64,000 nucleotides of DNA. Origin: Vespula vulgaris. Taxonomy: Eukaryota > Arthropoda > Insecta > Hymenoptera > Vespidae. Made by a program: the position numbers and the translations under genes. Below the pieces are notes generated by a model. It was given only the letters and a program-made list of their open reading frames with translations, was not told where the DNA came from and ran no database searches. The stretch lies in assembly GCF_905475345.1 (NCBI RefSeq), contig NC_066596.1, forward strand, positions 2,845,001 to 2,909,000, in the 5' to 3' direction. The stretch's first letter is position 1, and each line of letters opens with the position of its first letter. This document shows, piece after piece, positions 23,693-37,707 of this stretch.

Positions 23693-24217
23693 ATGTATAT
23701 AGGTATATAGAGGTGTATATATATTTTCTATGTACATCATATATACCAGATCATACCAAATATAAAAAAAAATTTTCTGAAAATTCCTAGAAATTCGAGA
23801 TGGAGAACGAAATGGAATTGGAAAATATGAATCCTTCGCAAAAGAGTACCATCGTCCTCTTCCTCATCCTCCTCGTCCTTGTCATTTGCGTAGCGGAAGT
23901 TACCACGTAGAATCAAGAAAAGTGAGTACGATGGCGGAAGGATTCTCGTTCGATGTACTTCACTCAGAATTCACGCTACTCGATCTAGTCGTTGGAGAAT
24001 GTTAACGAGATATGTATGACGTCCTCGAATCCATGAAATTCGTACTTTCCAAGAAAAGAAGAAAAAAATGAAAATATCTCTTTTGCAATTTCCTTCGCAA
24101 TTCTTGATTTTATTCAACCCAAGAAAAGAAATGTAAAGAAAAAAAATTATTTTTATAAATAAATGCACTACGCATTTGTTGCATTATTTATTGTTTACCA
24201 TCGCGGTATCTTCTGTT

Positions 24218-24219
<2 letters not shown>

Positions 24220-24295
<76 letters not shown>
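24220..24295. repeat. (AAT)n microsatellite
   Basis: About 25 uninterrupted AAT triplets. The poly-Asn frame across it is not a gene. Confidence 0.95.
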
Positions 24296-24296
<1 letters not shown>

Positions 24297-24838
24297 GTAA
24301 TGATCAAAATAATAGTAATTTATATTACAGGTTAATTAATAATAATTGCAAATTATTCTGTGAATTAAATAACAATAATTATAATAATTCATGTGAGTTA
24401 TGGGATCTATGATTGCAATAATAATTGAAGTAGGTGAAATGATATAATGATAATAATAATTTATTGTATAAGTTAAATAAAATTATTATAAAGATCAATA
24501 AGATAATAATATCGATTCGTTTAAATGTAGAAATAATTTATTTATTTAAATTTCATATATCGAAATTATTATGGAAATTTCATTTTCGTACTTAATTTTT
24601 ATATATTTTTCTTATGAACAGGAAAAGAAAAAAGATGAAGAATTTGAAGTATCATAAATAAAAAACTCAATATTATCATTATATATATATATATATATTT
24701 CATTAAAAATTTCTATAAATTCTTCATTTAAGTATTATCTCATAGTGTTCATTTCAATTTAATTCTAAAAATATTTTAAGTACTTCCTCGAGTATATTTT
24801 TCAACGTGTTAGAATAAATAGGGTGAGTGAGTGGGTGG

Positions 24839-24872
<34 letters not shown>

Positions 24873-26849
24873 TATTTAGCAACGAAATTGTTCCATTAAG
24901 TTAAATTGACCCTACTTAGCGCGCATCGTATCGAGCCAATGACCTAATCGCTTACCGAGACTTTGAAATTGAACGAAAGTCGGCTCAATGAGACACGGTA
25001 CTCGATCCTAATACGATCCTAACTGCCTACTACCGAGCTATTTTGCTCGTATGTATTAATGCAATAGTATTTATATAGATAAAGCTATATATAGGTATAT
25101 CCACGTTGTTGCTAATATCAGTGTTCTTGATATCGCATGTTTGTATAAATGATTCGAACATTTCGAATGATATTAAAAGTTCAGAAAAATTATTTTTTCT
25201 TTTTTTCATTTAAATGTTTGGATGGTCTTGATATTTTTGGTTCGGATTGCTATGACATCAAAGTAAATCTCTGTAATAGTTTTTTCTTATTTTATTTTAT
25301 TTCTTTTTTTTTCTTTTTTTTTTTTTAATTAAAAAACAAAGTAATCTAAAAAGCCCATTTATATGTCGAACATTTCAATCAATAAATTTGAAATAAATGA
25401 GAAATTCCGAAACTCCAGTTTTCCAGTAATGTTATATAAAAAGAAAGAAAGAAAAAGGAAGATAAATATTGATGAGAATTACGTGGAAAATGCATGTGAA
25501 AATTAAATTCTTCATTGACGAGTAATCGAAATCGGCATTTCATTTCGATGAGTGAAAAATAGAAAAATTTTGTATATATCTACACTGAAAAATATAACAA
25601 ATTTGTTTTAAATAACAAAATAATTTATTTCAAATAATCATTCATTAAAATTCTAATCATTAATTAATTAAATACAAACAAAAGATGTTAACCAACACAA
25701 TTTCCAATATGGACTACATAGTAAAAGAATAATCTATCGTTCATTAATATTATTATTCCTTTAATCGTCACTCATATTTACTTTTTCACAAACATATAAT
25801 ATATTCATATTTCACATCGCAAAAATAACTATCAAAAATAGTTAGTATAAAATCTAGCTGTTAATTATGTGAATAGAGAAAAAAGAACAAAAATAATTGA
25901 ATATAATTTTGTTTCCAACATGGCGACTACTGTAAAGATCATCAGACTCATTGATTAATTGTTTTTTTTTTTTTTAATTAAACATGAAAGAAAATTAAAA
26001 AAGGAAACAAAAATTAAAAAAGTACACTCCTTTCGAATGTAATATTTTCAAATCACTTGAATGTATTTTAACACGTAACTCAATAACTTGTACCGACGTA
26101 CAAATGTACATACCTACACACACACATTTACATACATACGCATTTCAATCGTAATTTTAATTACGTCCAATCGCGTAAGGTCCTTCGAAATACATTCGAA
26201 TGCTCTCCCTTTCTCTCTTTCTCTTTCTCTATCTCTGTCTCTCTCTCTTTCTCTCTCTATTTATCCCTCCCTCTCAACCATCGTTCTTGATTTTATCGTG
26301 ACCGATATATTCGTCGAATCGAACAGCTCGTAAAGCAATGTAGTCAATTACGTGCATATCTAAACTAATCCCAATTACGATTCATCCTGGAAATGTTAAA
26401 ATGTTGGAAAGAGAGAGGGAACGACAGGAAGGGGTAGTATTTACGAAGATTAAAAGCATTACGTCGATTGGCACGTTTGCTTACAAATTTTCAGATTTAT
26501 CAAAAGCATCGTTAATTAATTCGTAACATTATATGTACATACATATAATATATTATGTATGTATGTATGTACAATATTAATCGTAGAATAATTAGAACAA
26601 CGAATATTATCATGTCATTTTTATCTGAACAAACAGACGATATAAAAAAAATATATTAACAAAAGATAAATGTAATGTAACCAATTCGACTAATGATAAT
26701 TAGAACAAAGAACATTTTAATGAATATTAGAAAACGTGTTAGATCTGCTAAAGGTACAAGAGGAGAATGTTCACATTCAGTTTACAAATGTACACACAAG
26801 CGTTAGAATAGATATAACACATGTATACATACATATGTACATACATAGT

Positions 26850-26902
<53 letters not shown>

Positions 26903-27762
26903 TACATATATGCATGCATACATACGTGCGTAAAAGGGACAATCCATACGTACACATGTAAATACAAATGTTCTTGCCGAAGGTCCAGAGTTCGAAACGC
27001 ATTAGGTGAAATTGAATTTCTACGACGTGTTACAATGAATTTCTATTGGTTCTCGTGATTACTCTGAAACATTGATTATATCCCTTCTCCTCTCCACTAT
27101 CACTACTACTTTTTTACTACTCGGAACAATATTCGATTAATCGCTTCAAGTACTTATATGCAAACATATAGAAACATATATACATACTTACATATATACA
27201 TACCTACACATATATATATATATACATAAATTGTTTAATTATTATTGATTATATTGGTAGAAATGTAATATTATAATTTTATAAAAGTTGTAATATTATA
27301 TTTTTCTTTTTATTTTACTTTCGATTTTCAATTTTAATTAATTATATTATGTGTATGTATATATATGCGTATGCATGTGTTTATATATATACAATATATG
27401 TAGTATACTATACAACTTCTATATGCTTCTTCATTATCGTATATACATATATACGTACGTAAATCGAATAAGTAAAACGAGCTACGCAAATTCCTTTCTT
27501 ATGCAACAAAGAGATAGATAGATAGATAGAAATAGAAAGAGAGAGAGAGAGAGAGAGAGAGTGAGAAAGAGGGAGGGATGGAGAGAGAGAACAATGTTTT
27601 GTTTCTTCATTCATGTATAATCAAGTTTCGTAATTAATTGAAAAGCAAAATTATTTCCCATGCGAATTTCTATGTTCCGACCGATTATCACTCTTCCTCT
27701 CAATTATTAATTGCCATTATAATCCATCGATACGTTGCATATATATGTGTGTGTGTGTGTGT

Positions 27763-27797
<35 letters not shown>

Positions 27798-28408
27798 AAT
27801 GTATAATACAGATATCATGAAATATGTAAGATTGATTTTATTCCCCAAATACACATATTATAATATAATAATAATACATCGAAAATTATCCTTTCGATTC
27901 TAGCTTCAAAAATTCCTAATATAATTTGTATTGAAAAATAATTTTTTATTTCTGTCTAATAAGATTCTAAAGATAAGGGTAATAATTACTATTATCTTTC
28001 TAGAGAAAATATTTAAGAAAAAGAAAAAGAAACAAATCTGAAACATTTCTATATAATTATCAAAAAATATTTCTACAAAATATTTCTACAATTTGTACAT
28101 ACATATGTCAACGTTACGATCGGTTAATTTCTAATAACGAGCAACTAACGAAAAGAAATAATAAAATTCTATTATCTCTCTCCTTTTTCTTTTTATATTT
28201 TTTTTTTCCACCCACGAGTTTACTATGATACTTTTTGTCTTCTTCTTTTGTCTCTCTCTCTCTCTCTCTTTTCTGTCGGTGTAATTATGCTAATTTCACT
28301 ACTTCTTCAAACTATACGTAGAAGGAGTATTTGCACATCGAACGATAGATTTTCACTGAGTTGTGCGGGTGTACAGCAGGCGTTCGAAAAGGCGAATATG
28401 AAAAGGCA

Positions 28409-28472
28409 AGCAAGCAAGTAAGCGAGCGAGCAAGCAAGCGAGCGAACGAGCAAGCACGCAAGCAAGCAAGCA
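28409..28472. repeat. (AAGC)n-type interrupted tetranucleotide repeat
   Basis: Units of AAGC and GAGC alternate with few errors. Both strands stay open through it, giving Lys/Ala/Ser-rich and Cys/Leu-rich frames that are artefacts. Confidence 0.8.
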
Positions 28473-31261
28473 AAGCAGTGAGAAACTCGAATAAGAGGGG
28501 CCACAGAATAGCATGGTTGTGTCGTCTTGTGTTTGCCACGTGTCGTGTTTGTTTTAACGTCTGCCATATTGGTAGAGAAAAGCTTCTGAGAAAGCTTTTG
28601 AACTTTGCCGAGGTATGAAGACCAAAGAGGCAAATTGAAAACGATAGAAATACGTTAATTGAACTTGCCTCGATAATTGAATTTTTCTTTTGTATACTGA
28701 CTTTCCCTGCCGGCATCTCTCTCACTTTTTTCTTCCTTTTCGTTTTTAAACATTTTAATTACTATTTCTTTTTTGTTTTATTTTTCTCCTTTCTATCCAG
28801 TTAAAATATTTAATCATTCTGCGATAATAATCATGTATGAGTATAAGTATGTAGATGATGAAAAGAAGAAAAAAGGAAAAAGAATTTGACAAATTTAATA
28901 TTATAACAAAGAAAAAGGAAAAAGTAGGTAAACATGGTTCCTTCTCGTGAAATTTTTCTTCAAATATAAAAGTCGATACACATACAACAGCAGTCGTAAC
29001 GTACATACAAGTTTTAGCTCAGAAAGACGAGAAACGTTGAAACTATTCCTTTTTCTTTTCCCCTTTTATTTCTTTTCTTTTCTTTTCTTCATTTCTATCC
29101 TCAATGTCTAAGCAAGTAACCTTCTTCTCTTCCTTCTCTTTTTCCTTCTTTTCCTCCTCCTCGTTCTCCTCCTCCTCCTCTTCCTTCATTTACCAGCCAC
29201 GTTCAACCTTCTCCTCTCCCTATGTCTTTTCCACCTCAGGCCCAAAGCAATTTCCTTTATTTCGTGGAAAACTTGCCTTATCGTTAGGCGTCTCCCTCTG
29301 AGATTTTCCTCTTGGTTTCACCATCAATGTCTTTTGCTTTTCTATTCCAATTTGTCTGTTCTCATACCTTTTTCTCTTCCCCTCTCTTTCTTTCTCCCTC
29401 TCTCTCTCTCTTTCCCTCTCTTTCTTTCTCCCTCTCTCTTTCTCTCTCTTCCCTTCTTTCTCTTTCTCCCTCTCTGTCTTTCTCTATCCCTATCTTTCTT
29501 CAAATAGAATAAAAATTCTAAATTACATTCTTTTATATATTCTAACATTTACACGTTATTCTTAATCATTGAATATTTGAATTGTTCATACGTATTTGTA
29601 AAGTTTAATTATTTTTTTTTTATTTCCTTAAATCTAACTTTGATGTAACTTTTTAATTTTCTTTAGAATATTTTTATTTCCATATTTTTTATTTGGAAAT
29701 GGATTGTAATTTTTGAAAAGGAGAGATCGAGAAAAAATTGTTTTTTTTTTGTTTTCTTCTTCTTCTTTTTATCATATGAATTCAGATTCAAAAGAATTAA
29801 AAAGAGTAAATCGATAGAATGAAAAAGTACTTACATTCTTTTTCTCTCCCTCTTTTTCTCCTGCCTCTCTTTCTCTCTTTATTTATCTATCTATCCCTAT
29901 CTCTATCTATCTCGTTCTATATTTTAGATTCAAGTCCTTTTAATATTCTTACTATCTACTTTTATCGAATCGAATCCTTGATTTTCCAAGCGAAAAAATT
30001 CGTCGTAATTTCGAACGAAAGGATTTCATCTCCATTGAATAATGTTCTTTTCTTATTTTCTTAATTTCCTTCTTCTCCTTCTTCTTCTCCTTCTTTTCTT
30101 TTTCTTTTTCCTTTTTCTTGCCCTTTTTTTTATCGACGATTTTATTATATTATCTCATATTTTGTATACACATTATCGAATAGAATCGTAAATGGAAAAA
30201 TATAATAATATATATTTGATAAAAGATAAAGAAAAAAGTTTAATAATAATAAAAATGATACTTATAATTTTGTATCTCTCTTTGCTTTTTTTATAAAAAA
30301 AAATAATATTATAATATGAAAATAAGAAAGATTCAATATATTAAAAATAACAATTTAATTTAAAAACAATGGATTTAAAGATATTGAAAATTATATATAT
30401 GTATATATGTACGTATATTAAGATAAATATTTATAACTTTACTTATTATTATTATTATTATAATTATTATTATTCTTATTATCATGTTTATTTATTATTT
30501 TTCTCGTTATACATTTATACATTTTTCTCCCCTTTTGTTTTTTATAAAAAATTGTTTGCTGACCAAACAAAATCCATTAATTTTCGTGTAATAATACTTT
30601 CTGTCGTTGTCAGAATGTCGGACAAAAACGAAATCGATTTCCAGCAATCATGTAACGGTCGACGATTCCTCTTTCTCCTTCTCTCTCTTTCTTTCTTCGT
30701 TTTTCTCTGTCCTTCTCAAGGGACAAAAAGAAGGACAGAAATCATTACTTTAGACGTTGACATTCAATATTACCGCAAGAAAAAGAATAAAAAGAAAGGA
30801 AATAGCCAAAGGCATGAACGTCTCTATTCGACCTTAGCGTGTACAGCTCTTCGATTTAAACATATGTCATAAAAATGAAAAAAGAAGTTAAAAAGAAAGA
30901 AAAGATAAAAAAGAAAGAAAAAAAAACAAAAAAACAGAGAAAAGATACACGATATAATGATAAAAGAATAAAATAAAATAAATAAATATACTCGTGAGTC
31001 ACACACGAATCCCATCTTTCTGGAATATCTCTTTTTTTTTCACACAAGGTCATGCTAGGTCACTTAATATTATACGCCGTTCAAATTCGTTTCAACATAT
31101 GTCACCGTACTATGAAAACAAAATGAAAAAAAAAGGAAAGAAATATATGGCTCTATTAAAAAAGAATAACAATAAAAATGCCTGAATGGAACTGAAATTT
31201 CCCCTATCATTCGATTTTCAAAAAAAGAAAAAAGCAATTTTCACCGCAGGATATCCTCGCT

Positions 31262-31362
31262 GCGTATTAAACGATATAAATGTATAAAAATTTTTTTTTG
31301 ATAAAATTCTAATCCCTCGCGAGTTATTCCAACATTGCACATTTAAAAAAACAACCCTGTAC
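31262..31362 (-). repeat. third copy of the satellite-flanking terminal sequence
   Basis: In reverse complement this reads GTACAGGGTTGTTTTTTTAA, then GGAATAACTCGCGAGGGATT, followed by an A-rich then T-rich stretch. It has the same order of landmarks as the right flank of the array (GGAACATCTCGTGAGGGATT then AAAAAAAATTTT). No inverted partner was found nearby, so it is a solo end or a broken copy. Confidence 0.55.
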
Positions 31363-31521
31363 ATATAGATTACTATCTAAAAGTCGTGTAACATATTTTT
31401 GTATATAATACATCATTAATATATTTAACATAATTATGATTTTTTATTATTTATATGCAGAACAAACATTTCTATCATCTGTGTTAAAAATAAACATTAT
31501 CTATTATTGCACATACATATA

Positions 31522-31601
<80 letters not shown>

Positions 31602-31945
31602 AAACAAAATTGAAAGGAAAGGATACAAACAAAATAAGTGAAGAGAAAAAAGGAAATAATTCTATGGCGTATATTACTTCAAATTTGAATGTGTCAAGAT
31701 GGCTTTAGAAAGGCTAAAGAAAACAGACTTCGTTCATGGAGAAGAAAAGAACAAGAAACGAACTGAAAATGACGTTTTCAGAGAGAAAGAGAGAGAGTGG
31801 GTGGATATGGGGGTGGGATGAGGTAAAGGGAGAAGGGATGGTCATTCGTGTCGACAAAAGATCCTAACTCTACAAAAGCCTGAAACGGGACACGGTTTAA
31901 GTGATAAATGGGTTTTAATCAAACGCGTTCCTGCCGTCACGACTC

Positions 31946-31979
<34 letters not shown>

Positions 31980-32199
31980 GTGTTGGCTCTATACCTAACT
32001 ATACCAACCCTCTATGTGTCACCGCACTTTGGGATCGCCATTTCAACGCGACTACGAGAGCATTAACAATCGAGTTAAACTCTTTCTCTCTCTCTTTCTC
32101 TTTCTCTCCCTCTCTCTCTCCCTCTCTCTTTCCCTCTCTCTCTTCCTCCCTCTCTCTCTTTCTCTCTCTCCTTCTCTCTCACTCTTTCTCTTTGTAGCG
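31363..32199. other. AT-rich intronic DNA with a GC-richer patch
   Basis: Contains a compound (ACAT)n(AT)n tract at 31511-31599, a GC-richer patch at 31780-31945 and (TC)n runs at 31951-31976 and 32080-32190. No gene recognised. Confidence 0.55.
31511..31599. repeat. compound (ACAT)n(AT)n microsatellite
   Basis: About nine ACAT units pass directly into about 25 AT dinucleotides. Confidence 0.95.
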
Positions 32200-32870
32200 A
32201 GTCAAAGTCGATTCTCTAGCATTATATTTGAAATCGATAACTCTTTTGTTGCATTGCCCTTCGAATTTTATTTGAATTTCTCGCCAATTTTCTTTCTTTT
32301 TCTTCTTTCCTTTCTTTCTCTTCTTCCTATTTTTTTTTCTTAATTATGTAATTTTAATTGAAATCGATCAATCCTTCATTATTTTATAAATTCGTTCGAC
32401 CACTTCTATTTTAGTATTCGTTACTGTAGTTATTATTATTATTATTATATTTTTCTAATACCTCATCAAAGTATCTTTTATTTCTATAATCTCCGATCAA
32501 AGTTGATTTTTAAGCGTGATTTATGCAATCGATCATTCTTTCATTGTCTCGTAAATTCCTTTTGCTAATTTCCCGGCATTCGTCCTACTTATTTCGTAGT
32601 ACTTATTTTTCTTCAATTCGTTGTTTAAGCCCATTATTATTCTTCCTTCGTCACTGATCAAAGACAACTCTTTAGTCTTAATTGAAATCGATAATTCTTC
32701 GTTTTTCGTCGTTTAAATTTCCCGGACCATTTGTGCTTCTCTTATTCATGATTTACATTCATTATTCTTCCTCTTCTTCATTCAATGATCAAAGTCGATT
32801 CTTTAATTTAATATAGTTTAAATCGATAATTCTTTCATTGTTCTACGAATTCTTTTGAATTTTCCTCTTT
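32200..32870 (+). repeat. diverged tandem repeat with conserved ATCGAT core
   Basis: Five copies of a related segment lie head to tail. Each carries an (A)AATCGAT core, at about 32232, 32360, 32524, 32686 and 32821, usually followed by AATTCTTTCATTGTT-like sequence and a [TA]AATTC. Four are preceded by GATCAAAGTCGATTCTTTA-like sequence or its remains. Spacing is 128-164 bp, so copies have gained and lost bases. No open frame is shared. It could be an old minisatellite or a cluster of factor-binding sites. Confidence 0.6.
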
Positions 32871-35680
32871 TTTTGTTTTTGTTACCTCTTTCTTTTAGAC
32901 TTCTTTCTTCTTCTTATTTAGTTAATGTGTATTACGATCAAGAAACACGAAGAATACATGTATGTACGTATGTACGTACATATGTATGTATATATGTATA
33001 TAGGTGTTCTGATTTGTTACTAGTCTAGAGAATTCTTAGAAAATTTTCCAAGTTAGCTCTAACATTAAAGTCTCTAAACTCTACAACGAGCGTACCCGTA
33101 ATTTCACTCGACGAACTCGTTAATTTACGAGGAAGGCAAAAGAGCGGCGGGGCGTGTGGTAAACTGCGAATTAAGTCGATGAATCGAGTTAATAACGAAG
33201 TTCCTTTTAATGGCCAACCGCTCGGCCCGTCTTTGAAAATTCCTGCCTAATTCTTCCGACAAAAAAAATTGCACGTGAACTTTTGAACTTGAGAGAATTT
33301 CAGTCGGAAAGGATTATACATCAATAACATATCGATGATTTATAAAGATTAAATTTTTGTGCACATTAATCCTCCGATTTAATTCATTCGAATATAGAAA
33401 AATAAAGTAGGATGGAAAGAAATATTAATTGAAAAATATTTTACGTTCATTCAATATCGTTTTCATTATCAACAAATATCGTTATAATTTGTTAAACGAT
33501 CCTATTTCAATAAGGTATGAGATATTTCAATAAGATTATTAATAATGACTAATATGATTATTTCTGTATTAAAATCTTAAGTTTCATTGTTCGATTAAAT
33601 TAATAGATTTTAATCATTTATTTACCTCAGAATCCTTAACGTTAAATTAAAATTATAAATATATAACATTAATTAAAAGAGAAAGAGAAAGAGGGAGAAT
33701 GTAGTAATCAAAAATTTCTTTTTTAGTTTGTAATTAATTTCCAGGAATATATTTAATTATTAAATTATTAGTAGATTAAAAATATGTGCAGGATGAAAAA
33801 TAATATACGTGTTTCACGAAAATAATCCATTTTCAACAAGGAGAGAAATATACGACAGACATTTTCCTAAAAGGAAAAGCAGCACATTTTCAACGTGTTA
33901 GTCGGTTTAATCCGTGTTTACGTTAATCCTCGTATAAACGACGCCATCTTACGAGAAGTAGAAGAGCAAGAAGAAGAATAAGATACTGAAGGAGAAGGCA
34001 ACCTTCTTCTTCTCCTTCTTTCTCTCCCTCTCTCTTTTTCTTTTTGCTCGTTTTATGTCTTGAAATAACAGCACGAAAATGTCTCGCGAAAGTGTCCACG
34101 AGCCGCGAAATGAGTACTTTAAAACACACCGTGTTTCTCTTAGATGAGATGACTAATGAAATAAGAACTACGTACTAAAAAGAAACAGATTAGGATCTAA
34201 AAGAGTCAATCAAGTTATTAAACTACTTACTGGAATAATGATGAATTGATTACAATTAATAATTTTATTTACCTTTTAAAAGATTATTTTATTATTGTTT
34301 AAGTTTTTAAGTAAAAGGAAACAGATTAAAATCTAAAAAGATGAACGAAGTTATTATATTTAACTACTTTTGAAGTACAATGAATTGATTGGAATTAATA
34401 ATTTATGTGTTATTTTTTATGAAAATTGAAAATATATATAGAATATTTATAATATAGTTTTTCATAAAGGATATTTGTTATTATATTGTTATTATTATTA
34501 TTTAATTAATTAATTTCTTATTATTATAATAAATCTAGCAAAAAGCTGTCAATTTTATTTATCCGAATTTCCTTTTTTTTCGATTTAAAAATAATTGCTC
34601 ATATCGGACAGAATTTCTCAATAATCATAATATCCTAATGATTTGCTTATATTAACTAATATATTAACTATGGTACGTAATCAAAAAGTCGAAAGCATTT
34701 TAGTTTAAAAGAAAAATTTTTCTGTTTCCTTTTTCTCTTCAAATTAAAATAATTATACGCTATAAAAAAATTACTTTATGATAAAAAGGAAAAAAATAAT
34801 ATTCACTTTTTATTTTCCTAATTAAAAAAATTTAATTTCCAAGTAGTTCCTATACTATCGTATATGAAAATGTTTTTCTAATATTTTCTAACATCTAACA
34901 ATGTTGAACGCGTAACATCGATCGATACGTAAATTGAATTGATCAGTACCAAAAATCATATGCGTGAGAACGACTTTGATAATGCAAACAAAGCGGTTAA
35001 AAATATTTCGACGATGCTCTTGGCGTTAATAATTATTTAAAGAAGAAGTCAAAGACGTTTTGGAGAATTGCCAACGAATGTAGAAAGGAGCACGTTCTTT
35101 ATGATATTTGCCACGTACGTACATAGGTACTTCTATGTACACATATGTATGTATGTATATATGGATATTCATATTATGTACATAGGTTTATATATATGTG
35201 TTCGTAAGAATTCGTACATGGGTATACATACTGTCATTTCGAATATTTCTGTGTGTGAGTTTTTTCAATCGATACTCTCAATAATAATTTCATATTATTT
35301 ACAAAATAAATCTACTTATATCTCTTTTAAAAATGTTCCAACAAAACTTTTCCTTTTTAATTGTTATTGTAAATCCTTTTTTTGATAATAGTATTACATA
35401 TATATATATATATATGATGGATTGAATCATATGCTTCAATAAGTACATCAAAAGGTAACATTGTGGAGTGAGATCAGTGTTCTAATGTGAACAAACAGAA
35501 TTCTCCGAGATATTATGATTCAATGCACGGGTTTGATGTTTGAATAATAGGGTTAGCCCCTTGTATATAAGAGAGAGCGAATGAGAGTGAGAGAGAGAGG
35601 GAGAGATGTTTAACTACATCTCGATTGTGTTCTTTGATCTCTTCTCTGTATATGTATGTTTATGTATATGTATGTATGTA

Positions 35681-35727
<47 letters not shown>

Positions 35728-37622
35728 GAATGCACGGATGCGTGTATGTATATGTACGTATATCCTCGCAGTACATTTTCAGTGTATTAATAATTATAGT
35801 AGTATAAATTAAAATATGACTATACAAACGAGAGCAAATTCATAGAATAGGAATAATAATAATTAGTAGAAAGGTAATAGAGAACTCGTGAAACGCGAGT
35901 ATATTAAATATGTATATTATTCTATGTTTCAAAGAAAAATATCCAAGTTTTGTAACATTTGCATCGATTTCCAACTAATAAGAATATTTTAATTAATATG
36001 AATATTCGTATTTATTTATTTAAATTAGTGTGGTCAGTTTAAACCTCTTATAAGGTTCATAATTCATTATGTATATTTTATTTTGAATAAAACAAAGAGA
36101 GCGGATATAACAAGTTATGAATTATTTTCTTCGAAGTATAAATTTTCATTTTTGATATTAAATCAAATATTTTCAATATGAAATAATAAAATATTTTTCA
36201 TATACCTATACGTTTAAAACATTTATATTATATAAATTGATCTATATTGTATTAAAGAGATATTTTAAATGTATTCATATTCTAAATACATCAATATTCT
36301 AATATTTTAAATGGTCAAATATTTCATTGATTAAATATTCTAAATTCAATTTCCACGAAACTAGTCAAATATAAACGTGCTTTTTATTTCAAGTGCAAAT
36401 AAACAAACGAAAAAACAATCAAGCGAATGAAATGTTACTTAAAAATAATTGACGAATGAAACATTGTTCCGAAAGAGAAAATAAAGAAAAAAATGAAAAA
36501 ACGATAAATTTTTACAAAGAAGAAGAAAAATATTTACCAAAGTGATTCGGTTACCAATGGATCACCCGTTAGATTACTACGATAAATCAAAAGGATGAAA
36601 AAATGCTACTGAACGAAGTTTCGTTAGAGGTGGGATACTCGATCGACTCGTACTACGAAAATGTTTTTCAGGAGATCGTATCACGGAAACGTAGCATAAT
36701 GGATCGTATCCTCGATCTAGCTACGTGAAACTAATCGTTCGGATTCAACATTTCAAACAAGGATTATCGGGTCTATCTCTCTCTCTTTCTCTTTCTCTTT
36801 TCCTCTGTCTCTTTGTTTTTCTGTTTTTCATCAGAGATTATTTACATTTCGTTAAATACGTTTCGTTTCTAACGATCCTTAACAAATATCGGAAAGAGTA
36901 GAAATATTTTTATAACTTTTTTGTTTTGTTTTTTTTTATCCTTCTTCTATCTTTTTTCATTAATCGTCTTTACATTTCTTTTCCCATAAAAATAATAATG
37001 ATAATAATAATAGTTGAAATTCGATCGTATGTAAAAATTTTTTTTCTTTTTTTATTATCATTATTACTCTTATTATTATTATTTTTTTTCAGAAAAGTTG
37101 TAAGAGTGATTGTTAATTCGTAATTAGGAATACTGATAGCGTATTTAAACATTTTTTATAATTATGTACTGTTTTCTCTAATGAAAAAGAAAGAAAGAGA
37201 GAGAGAAAGAGAGAAAAGAAAAGAGAAAAATATACGTATAAATTTTTTCTGAAGTTAGAGGGAGATAGGAAAAAGTTGATGAACTCAGAATGAGATTAAA
37301 ACAAAAGCAAAAAAAAAAGAAGGAAGAAAAAGTAGGATAGGATAGTCTTTTCTAACTAAAACTTGTTTGTTTTTTATTCAAAGAACTAAATCAACACTGT
37401 ACTTTTTTTTTTATTTTCTTTTTTATATTATATTTCCTCATGTAATAATGTAATTACGTACGTATTTGAAATTATTAGGAAAACTCGTAACATGTTTTTC
37501 ATAATTTTATCATATTTATTTTTTTTAACGGTATAATAAATTTTATTATGTTGTATACGATTTATTAGAGGAGAAAGATAAGGGATAGAGAAAATGAAGA
37601 AATAATATTAATTAATTAGCAA
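32871..37622. other. AT-rich intronic DNA with GC-richer patches
   Basis: Patches of higher GC occur at 33060-33270 and 36540-36780. Microsatellites include (AT)n at 35694-35722 and trinucleotide ATT runs near 34480 and 37060. No exon or RNA gene recognised. Confidence 0.55.
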
Positions 37623-37707
37623 CAGTCGTGGCTGAGAGATTAAGACATCTGATTGGTAATTAGATTCTCGCTTCGAGAAGGAGGGAGAGTTTTCAATCTA
37701 TTGACTG
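37623..37707 (+). pseudogene. tRNA-Ser-like relic
   Basis: GTGGCTGAGAGATTAAGAC matches the D arm and box A typical of eukaryotic serine tRNAs. A five-pair anticodon stem follows (TCTGA 37648-37652 with TTAGA 37660-37664), then a long variable arm (TCTCGCTTCGAGA) as in type II tRNAs, and GACTG at the 3' end pairs with CAGTC at the 5' end. The T arm and box B are degenerate (TTTTCAATC in place of TTCGAATC). The loop triplet GGT at 37655-37657 would be a threonine anticodon. I read it as a decayed tRNA-Ser gene or the head of a tRNA-derived SINE. Confidence 0.6.

Larger units (their letters stand above)
23693..31261. other. AT-rich intronic DNA with microsatellites
   Basis: Contains (AAT)n at 24220-24295, (GA)n at 24840-24870, a GC-richer patch at 24890-25060, (TA)n at 26850-26892, (GT)n(AT)n at 27746-27797, an AAGC-type tract at 28409-28472 and pyrimidine-rich stretches at 29040-29500 and 30060-30130. 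Open frames are composed of simple-repeat residues. No exon linking the 14347 donor to the 56807 acceptor was found. Confidence 0.55.

Noticed and set aside
24176..24412. 78-codon frame with a long poly-Asn run
   Set aside because: A direct translation of the (AAT)n tract; flanks have no coding signature.
28307..28725. Three overlapping frames around the AAGC-type repeat
   Set aside because: Both strands stay open because of the tetranucleotide repeat; products are Lys/Ala/Ser or Cys/Leu/Ala repeats.
30615..30872. Frame with a signal-peptide-like hydrophobic stretch
   Set aside because: The hydrophobic part comes from a TC/TTC pyrimidine tract; no conserved features or splice signals.
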